This document shows positions 58,791 to 64,000 of a DNA stretch of 64,000 nt, one piece after another; positions within the stretch are counted from its first letter, which is position 1, and each line of letters starts with the position of its first letter. Source of the DNA: Streptomyces sp. NK08204. Lineage in GTDB: Bacteria; Actinomycetota; Actinomycetes; Streptomycetales; Streptomycetaceae. The notes beneath the pieces are model-generated. The model had not been told where the DNA came from. It was given only the letters and a program-made list of their open reading frames with translations, and did not search any database. A program made the position numbers and the translations under genes. The stretch spans positions 1 through 64,000 of the forward strand of contig NZ_JAINVF010000003.1 in the NCBI RefSeq assembly GCF_020400585.1, in the 5' to 3' direction.

Positions 58791-61217
58791 ATGTGGTTGG
58801 CACCCCGACGCGGCTGTCCGTCCGTGTTCGATGAGATCGCGACGGCCGTGATCCACGCTGAGGGCACTGTGCTGAACTGGTCCCGCGCGGCCGAGGAACT
58901 GCTGGACCGGACGGCCGCGGAGGTCTGCGGGAAACCGGTCGGGCACCTGCTCGCCGACGCCTGCGAGCGGTGGCCCGGGGCGGACGCCGACGAGACCGGG
59001 ATCCCGTGCGCGGGGCGGGCACTGCTGCGGCACCGTTCCGGTGACAGGATCGAGGTCGCCTTCCGGGCTGTGCCGCTGCAGGACTCCTCACTGCTCGTCC
59101 TGGCCGCCCCCGCCCGCCGCGTGACCGACTGGGAGCAGGGGGGCGCGCTGCTGCGCGCGCTGCTCGCGCAGGACCGGATCGGGGTCGGCGTCCATGACGC
59201 CGACATGACCGTCGTGCGGAGCAACATCACACCCGAGATGTTCGGCGGTCCCGGCTTGCCCACCCCCGGCCGGCTGGGTGACGTGATGGCCCCACAGGTC
59301 GCCGAGGAGGTCGAGGCGGCACTGCGCCGGGTGCTCGATACGGGCGTGCCGCTGGTCCAGCACGAGCAGCAGATGTACGCGCAGGCTCCCGCGCGGCTGT
59401 GGTCCGCCTTGCTGTCCGCCCTCCGGCTGGAGGATGCCCAGGGGCGCCCCAGCGGGGTGGTCGTGCTGCTCACGGACAGCACCGCGCAGCAGCGGGCCCG
59501 CCGGGAGCTCGAGCTGCGCTTTCAGGCGTCGGTCCGGATCGGCGCCTCCCTCGACGTCGAGCGCACCGCCCAGGACATCGTGGACGTTCTCGTCCCGGCC
59601 TTCGGAGACTTTGCCTCGGTCGATCTCGCGGATGCCGTACTGGAAGGGGAGGAACCCCCAGAGATCCACGGCGGAGGGGACCTGCACCTGCACCGGACCG
59701 CGGTCGCCTCGGTCACCGGGCCCTGGCCGGCCGGGCTCCTCCAGCCCGGTGACGCGCTCCCCCCGTGGCCGGACCACCCTGTCCTGCGGAGCTATCAGCG
59801 CGGTGAGGCCGTCTTCCTCGACCGGGCGGGATATGTCGAGGCATTCGGCACCCCGGAGATCCTCCGCTCGGCCGTCCCCGAGGGCGGGCGGTCGGCCATG
59901 GCCGCCCCGCTGCTCGCGCGCGGCCTGCTGCTCGGCTCCATCGACGTCTGGCGCACCGAGCAGCGCGAGCCCTTCGACCAGCAGGACGCGGACCTGCTGT
60001 CCGAGATCGCCTCCCGGGCCGCCCTGAGCGTGGACAACGCCCGCCGCTACACCCGCGAGCACCGAGCCGCCGTCGCCCTCCAGCAGCGCCTGCTCCCACG
60101 GGCCACCACCGATTCCCCGGCGGCCGACACCGCCGGACTGTACCTGCCCGCCGGCGGCGGCGCCGAGGTCAGCGGCGACTGGTTCGACGTGATTCCGCTG
60201 CCGTCACTGAGGTGCGCCTTCGTGGTCGGCGACGTCATCGGCCGCGGCCTGGCCGCCACTGCCACCATGGGCCGGCTGCGCGCCGCCATCCAGACCCTGG
60301 CCGACCTGGAGCTCGATCCCACCGAGCTGCTCACCCATCTGGACGACCTCGTCGCCCGGCTCACCGCCGAGGCCGGCCCCGAACAGCAGGACACGATCGG
60401 CGGCACCTGCCTGTACGCCCTGTACGACCCCGTCACCGGCCGCTGCGCCCTGGCCTCCGCCGGTCACCCGCCGCCCGTCGTGGTCCGGCCCGACGGCACC
60501 GCCCGCATCCTGCAGGAGCTCTCCCCGGGGCCACCACTGGGCGTGGGGTGCATGCCCTTCGAAACCACCACGGTCGACCTGGCCCCCGGCAGCGTCCTCG
60601 GGCTTTACACCGACGGGCTGATCGAGTGCATGAGCCACGACGCGGACACCGGTCTGCGGCATCTGGCCGACAGCATGGGAGCGCACTGCCGCCCGGGCCG
60701 TCCCCTGGAGGAGACCGGCCGCGCCCTGCTCGCCGCCGCCACCGACCTTCCGCCGCGCGACGACATCGCGCTGCTCCTGGCCCGCACCCGCGTTTTGCCG
60801 CCGCACGGCACCGCCGCCTGGGAGTTCCCGGCCGACCCTGCCGTCGTCGCCGAAGCCCGGGCGGCCACCGTGCGTCAGCTCGCCGCCTGGGGGCTGGACG
60901 ACCTCGCCTTCACCACCGAACTGGTGGTCAGCGAACTCGTCACCAACGCCGTCCGCTACGCCGGCGGCCCCATCGGCCTGCGGCTGATCCACGAGCACGT
61001 CCTGGTCTGCGAGGTCACCGACCCCAGCAACACCCAGCCCCGCCTGCGCCGGGCCCGCTGGGCCGACGAGGGCGGGCGTGGCCTGTTCCTCGTCGCCCAG
61101 CTCACCGCACGCTGGGGCAGCCGCTACGACCAGTCCGGCAAGACCATCTGGGCGGAGCTGCACCTGTCGTCCGCCGACGCGGCGCACCACGGCGAGCCGT
61201 CGGGGCGGCCGGCCTAG
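58791..61217 (+). CDS. SpoIIE-type phosphatase with PAS, GAF and HATPase domains
   Basis: About 808 residues. Order: PAS-like domain (VFDEIATAVIHAEGTVLNWS), a second PAS-like domain (IGVGVHDADMTVVRSN), a GAF domain (about residues 245-415), a PP2C/SpoIIE phosphatase (SGDWFDVIPLP, VVGDVIGRGLAA, LYTDGLIE, metal-binding Asp residues) and a C-terminal anti-sigma-factor-like ATPase (LVVSELVTNAVRYAGG, DEGGRGLFLVAQL). I prefer ATG 58791, with GGGAG 9 bases upstream; ATG 58782 and TTG 58764 are alternatives. Such proteins control sigma factors through anti-anti-sigma dephosphorylation. Its stop shares a CTAG with the DoxX gene. Confidence 0.93.
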   Translation: MWLAPRRGCPSVFDEIATAVIHAEGTVLNWSRAAEELLDRTAAEVCGKPVGHLLADACERWPGADADETGIPCAGRALLRHRSGDRIEVAFRAVPLQDSSLLVLAAPARRVTDWEQGGALLRALLAQDRIGVGVHDADMTVVRSNITPEMFGGPGLPTPGRLGDVMAPQVAEEVEAALRRVLDTGVPLVQHEQQMYAQAPARLWSALLSALRLEDAQGRPSGVVVLLTDSTAQQRARRELELRFQASVRIGASLDVERTAQDIVDVLVPAFGDFASVDLADAVLEGEEPPEIHGGGDLHLHRTAVASVTGPWPAGLLQPGDALPPWPDHPVLRSYQRGEAVFLDRAGYVEAFGTPEILRSAVPEGGRSAMAAPLLARGLLLGSIDVWRTEQREPFDQQDADLLSEIASRAALSVDNARRYTREHRAAVALQQRLLPRATTDSPAADTAGLYLPAGGGAEVSGDWFDVIPLPSLRCAFVVGDVIGRGLAATATMGRLRAAIQTLADLELDPTELLTHLDDLVARLTAEAGPEQQDTIGGTCLYALYDPVTGRCALASAGHPPPVVVRPDGTARILQELSPGPPLGVGCMPFETTTVDLAPGSVLGLYTDGLIECMSHDADTGLRHLADSMGAHCRPGRPLEETGRALLAAATDLPPRDDIALLLARTRVLPPHGTAAWEFPADPAVVAEARAATVRQLAAWGLDDLAFTTELVVSELVTNAVRYAGGPIGLRLIHEHVLVCEVTDPSNTQPRLRRARWADEGGRGLFLVAQLTARWGSRYDQSGKTIWAELHLSSADAAHHGEPSGRPA

Positions 61218-61759
61218 TCCTCGAACAGCGTCTCCTGCTCGCCCTCCGCCTTCTGCCGGACCCGCCTGTTGCGGGCGCCGATCACCACGGCCGTCGTCGC
61301 CGCCGTCATGCCGAGCGCCAGCGGGACCATCCAGCCGCGGTCGAAGACATGGCCGAAGGCGTGGTCGAGGGAGAGCCGGCCGGGGCCCGTGATCGCGAGG
61401 CCCGTCGCGGCCAGGCCCAGGCTCGCCGCGTACTCGTAGCCGCCCGACTGGGCGAAGAAGCCGCTGGGCACGTGCACCGCGGCGGCGCCCGCCATGGCGC
61501 CGGCCGCCGCCGCGCCCGCCGCCGGGGTCGCCAGGCCCAGTGCCAGCAGCGCGCCGCCGCCCGCCTCCGCCAGGCCCGCCGCGGTCGCGCTCGCCTTGCC
61601 GGGGGCGTAGCCCACGGACTCCATGAACTGGCCGGTGCCTTCCAGGCCGTGCCCGCCGAACCAGCCGAAGAGCTTCTGGGTGCCGTGCGCGGCGAGCACC
61701 CCGCCGGTTCCCAGCCGGAGCAGCAGCAGGCCCAGATCACGTCGGTCGAAGCAGGTCAC
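61214..61759 (-). CDS. DoxX family membrane protein
   Basis: A 181-residue protein starting at GTG 61759. It has four hydrophobic helices. LGLLLLRLGTGGVLAAHGTQKLFGWFGG is the DoxX opening with the conserved His-Gly-x-Lys-Leu-Phe block, and GFFAQSGGYEYAASLGLAA follows. A fifth helix with a basic tail ends the protein. DoxX-type proteins act with membrane redox partners and in oxidative stress; the function here is not specified. Convergent with the SpoIIE gene, sharing a CTAG stop. Confidence 0.9.
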   Translation of the reverse strand: MTCFDRRDLGLLLLRLGTGGVLAAHGTQKLFGWFGGHGLEGTGQFMESVGYAPGKASATAAGLAEAGGGALLALGLATPAAGAAAAGAMAGAAAVHVPSGFFAQSGGYEYAASLGLAATGLAITGPGRLSLDHAFGHVFDRGWMVPLALGMTAATTAVVIGARNRRVRQKAEGEQETLFED

Positions 61760-61936
61760 GGTGGCTCCTCGGGAGACTCGGGGCAGGCGGGCGGGCAGGA
61801 CGAGGGACGGTCCCCCGTCCGCGGTTCCACCGTTGCACTCCGCAGCCCACCGGGCCTGTCACGGAGGCCGTTCGGGTGGCCGGGCCGGGGGAGTGTTCGG
61901 GTGGCGGGCACCGGGGAGCGGTGTGAGATTGACGCC

Positions 61937-62263
61937 ATGACGATTCAGCCAGCCAGACTCAGCGATCCGGCCGTCCGGGCCTTCGTCAACGCCGTCAACT
62001 CCCATGACCGGGAGGGCCTCCTGGCCCTCCTCACGGACGACGCGACCATGTCCGACGACGGCGCAGACCAGGAACTCGCCGATTGGATCGACGAGGAGAT
62101 CTTCTCCTCCCACGGCCACATGGAGGTCGACAACGAGTCCCGGGGCGGTCGTGCCCTCGTGGCCCGCTACCGCAACGACACCTGGGGCGAGATGCGCACC
62201 CGGTGGACCTTCATCGTCGAGGACGACGGGCGGATCTCCCGCTTCGAGACCGGGCAGGCCTGA
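61937..62263 (+). CDS. NTF2-like (SnoaL-type) small protein
   Basis: A 108-residue protein starting at ATG 61937. DPAVRAFVNAVNSHDREGLLALLTDDATM is the helix-strand opening of NTF2-like proteins and WTFIVEDDGRISRFETGQA the closing strands. It is a single-domain member with no catalytic partner nearby. Its function is unknown. Confidence 0.88.
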   Translation: MTIQPARLSDPAVRAFVNAVNSHDREGLLALLTDDATMSDDGADQELADWIDEEIFSSHGHMEVDNESRGGRALVARYRNDTWGEMRTRWTFIVEDDGRISRFETGQA

Positions 62264-62339
62264 CCCCGGCGGATCAGGCGGGTAAGAGGTCGGTCAGACC
62301 CGGGACAACGCCTTAATCGATTCGGTGTACGGTCCCGGG

Positions 62340-63524
62340 ATGCGCGATTGTTCTCGGCTCAGTCGGCGTGCCCTCCTCGGACTCTCGGCCGCCGCCCTTC
62401 CCCTGTCCGCGACCACCCCCGCCGCCGCGTCCGATGCCCACGTCGTCGGCGGTGGACGGCTGGCCCGTACGGGGATCCAGGTGCGCGGCGCCGGACTGCC
62501 CAAGAAGCTCACCGCCCGTTCCTGGCTGATCGCCGACTTCGCGAGCGGAGAGGTGCTCGCGTCCTTCGGCGCGCACCGGCGGCTCGCGCCCGCGTCCACG
62601 CTGAAGATGCTCTTCGCGGACACCGTGCTGAAGAATTTCGACCGCACCGAGCGGCACCGGGTCACGGATGCCGATCTGGCCGACATCCCGGCCGGCTCCA
62701 GCCTGGTCGGCATCAAGCCCGGAATCACCTACACCGTCGAGCAGTTGTGGCAGGGCGTGTTCCTGCGTTCCGGGAACGACGCCGTGCACGTGCTCGCGCA
62801 CATGAACGGCGGGGTCGCCAGGACGGTCGCGCAGATGCAGGCCAAGGCCGAGGACCTGCAGGCGCTGGACACCCATGTGGTCAGCCCCGACGGCTTCGAC
62901 CACCCGGGCCAGGTCTCCTCGGCGTACGACCTCACGCTCTTCGCCCGCCACGGCCTGCGCAACGCCGACTTCCGCAGCTACTGCGGCACGCGGACCGCCG
63001 ACTTCCCGGCGGGCGGCAAGAAGACCTTCCAGATCCAGAACACCGACCGCCTGCTGACCGGCGCGTGGGGTCTGGACACGTACGAGGGGCTGATCGGCGT
63101 CAAGAACGGCTACACCAGTCATGCGGGAAACACCTTCACCGGTGCGGCCACACGGGGCGGGCGCACGCTGCTGGTCACCGTGATGCACCCGGACAGCGGC
63201 GGCAACGGCGTCTACGAGGAGACCGCAGCGCTGCTCGACTGGGGGTTCGGGCAGGGGCGTTCAGCGCGGGCCGTGGGCTCGCTGGTGGAGCCGGTCAGCG
63301 AGGGCGGGGCGGTGAGTGCGAGTCCGGCACCGGCGCGCAAGGCGGTCCACGCGGCGGTGGGCGCGTCCGGCTCGTCGGCCGGCGGCTCCTCGCCCTGGCA
63401 CCTGCTGGAAGGCGCCGTGGGGACGGTCGCGCTGCTGGGGGCGGGGGCCTGGGCGCTGCGGCGACGCCGGGCGGCGGCGGGTGGTGCGGCGGACTCCGGG
63501 GCAGAAGGCAGGCACCGGGGCTGA
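62340..63524 (+). CDS. D-alanyl-D-alanine carboxypeptidase (peptidase S11)
   Basis: A 394-residue exported penicillin-binding protein starting at ATG 62340. Residues 1-30 are a signal peptide with an RR start (SRRALLGLSAAALPLSATTP). PASTLKML gives the SxxK active site, RSGNDAVHVL the SxN motif, and GVKNGYTSHAG replaces the usual KTG with KNG. A C-terminal membrane helix with basic tail (GAVGTVALLGAGAWALRRRR) anchors it. It trims the terminal D-Ala of peptidoglycan stem peptides. Confidence 0.93.
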   Translation: MRDCSRLSRRALLGLSAAALPLSATTPAAASDAHVVGGGRLARTGIQVRGAGLPKKLTARSWLIADFASGEVLASFGAHRRLAPASTLKMLFADTVLKNFDRTERHRVTDADLADIPAGSSLVGIKPGITYTVEQLWQGVFLRSGNDAVHVLAHMNGGVARTVAQMQAKAEDLQALDTHVVSPDGFDHPGQVSSAYDLTLFARHGLRNADFRSYCGTRTADFPAGGKKTFQIQNTDRLLTGAWGLDTYEGLIGVKNGYTSHAGNTFTGAATRGGRTLLVTVMHPDSGGNGVYEETAALLDWGFGQGRSARAVGSLVEPVSEGGAVSASPAPARKAVHAAVGASGSSAGGSSPWHLLEGAVGTVALLGAGAWALRRRRAAAGGAADSGAEGRHRG

Positions 63525-63555
63525 ACCCCGCGCAGGATCCGCGGCGAACCTGCGC

Positions 63556-63636
63556 GGCAGCCGTTCCACCCACCGGCGCCTACCCCGCGGTCCCCCGCGA
63601 GGTCCACCCCGGCTCCGGTCCGGTGGAACGGCTGCC
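63556..63636. terminator. Large inverted repeat after the carboxypeptidase gene
   Basis: GGCAGCCGTTCCACC (63556-63570) and its exact complement (63622-63636) flank about 50 bases that can fold into a smaller GC hairpin. It lies in the 274-base gap before the next gene, probably a terminator or a structured RNA; no other element is obvious in the gap. Confidence 0.55.
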
Positions 63637-63798
63637 GCCTCCCCCCTCGGTGTGGCTGCGGAGGCGTCGTGCTCCAACTGTGAAGCTCTGGTGGAGGAAA
63701 GTTGAGCACATGTGCCCGGCGGGCCGCAATGGCGCGGATGTTCAACTCTGCTGGGGCAAGAGGCCGTTGTCGTTGTCCGGGCGTCTAGCGTTGAGGCC

Positions 63799-64000
63799 GT
63801 GACGTGGAGTGAGACGTGGAGTGAGGCGGAATACCTCGACTGTCTGCAGACCGAGCGGCGAGGCTACGCGTGGGTGATGCAGCACCATGGTGGGTTGACG
63901 CCGGCGGAAGCCGGAGCGGCGGCCCTGGAGCGGTACCCGTACGAGCCGCATGACGCCCCGTACCGTGGGCTCATCTTCCACGATGAGGCGTGGCACTGGG
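63799..64000 (+). CDS. Conserved hypothetical protein, N-terminal part
   Basis: An open frame from GTG 63799 to the end of the window. It reads MTWSETWSEAEYLDCLQTER, then GYAWVMQHHGGLTPAEA and YEPHDAPYRGLIFHDEAWHW. This is a short acidic protein type common in Streptomyces without an assigned function. ACGTGGAGTGAG occurs twice at the start. The gene is cut by the window edge. Confidence 0.72.
   Translation, partial: MTWSETWSEAEYLDCLQTERRGYAWVMQHHGGLTPAEAGAAALERYPYEPHDAPYRGLIFHDEAWHW

Overview
The window is about 64 kb of very GC-rich DNA with strong G/C third-position bias, many GTG starts and tightly overlapping genes. The conserved neighbours (rnpB, RNase H-CobC fusion, Nif3, YaaA, ECF transporter with a B12 riboswitch, SpoIIE phosphatase, DacC-like carboxypeptidase) make it almost certainly a Streptomyces chromosome. 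No phage, insertion sequence, tRNA or CRISPR array was seen.

Layout. 1-9.7 kb: the end of an M4 metalloprotease, a ketopantoate-reductase-like enzyme, a DedA-like protein, a secreted HNH nuclease, a manganese exporter behind a clear yybP-ykoY (Mn2+) riboswitch, a HAD phosphatase, a peptidoglycan-binding protein, a large MFS exporter, a GNAT acetyltransferase and a DUF1992 protein. 9.8-15.5 kb: FHA protein, O-methyltransferase, a repeat-bearing gap, a GT87-PAP2 fusion, a DUF1275 protein and a secreted transglycosylase-like protein. 15.8-21.7 kb: a minus-strand operon led by a cobalamin riboswitch, coding for two membrane-anchored surface proteins and a complete ECF transporter (T, fused A-A, S). 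This looks like a vitamin B12 capture and uptake system. 21.8-29.9 kb: kinase-like, ATP-grasp, XRE and KstR-like regulators, then a glycosyltransferase/methyltransferase/toroid-fold operon with a KstR-type operator in its divergent promoter. 30-38.5 kb: cell-envelope genes, a two-component system split by a decayed CBM42 fragment, a MaoC hydratase followed by an alcohol dehydrogenase remnant, and an unannotated 52-codon gene. 38.7-45 kb: core genes ending in rnpB.

45.2-58.0 kb: an accessory biosynthetic island lying directly after rnpB. On the minus strand ten mostly overlapping genes run from a P-loop kinase through a GH3-type adenylate-forming enzyme, a TIGR00027-type methyltransferase, an aminoacyl-tRNA-synthetase-like protein, an unknown protein and a P450, then an EF-hand protein, two tandem geranyl-diphosphate C-methyltransferase-like enzymes and a second TIGR00027-type methyltransferase. 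On the plus strand are a second EF-hand protein, an alpha/beta hydrolase, a third EF-hand protein and a SnoaL-like protein, ending in a decayed NRPS adenylation domain. I know no described pathway with this gene set. It contains no recognisable terpene synthase, regulator or transporter.

58.8-64 kb: core-like genes (SpoIIE-type phosphatase, DoxX, NTF2-like, D-Ala-D-Ala carboxypeptidase) and the start of a conserved hypothetical gene. All assignments come from reading the sequence by eye; no database search was run.
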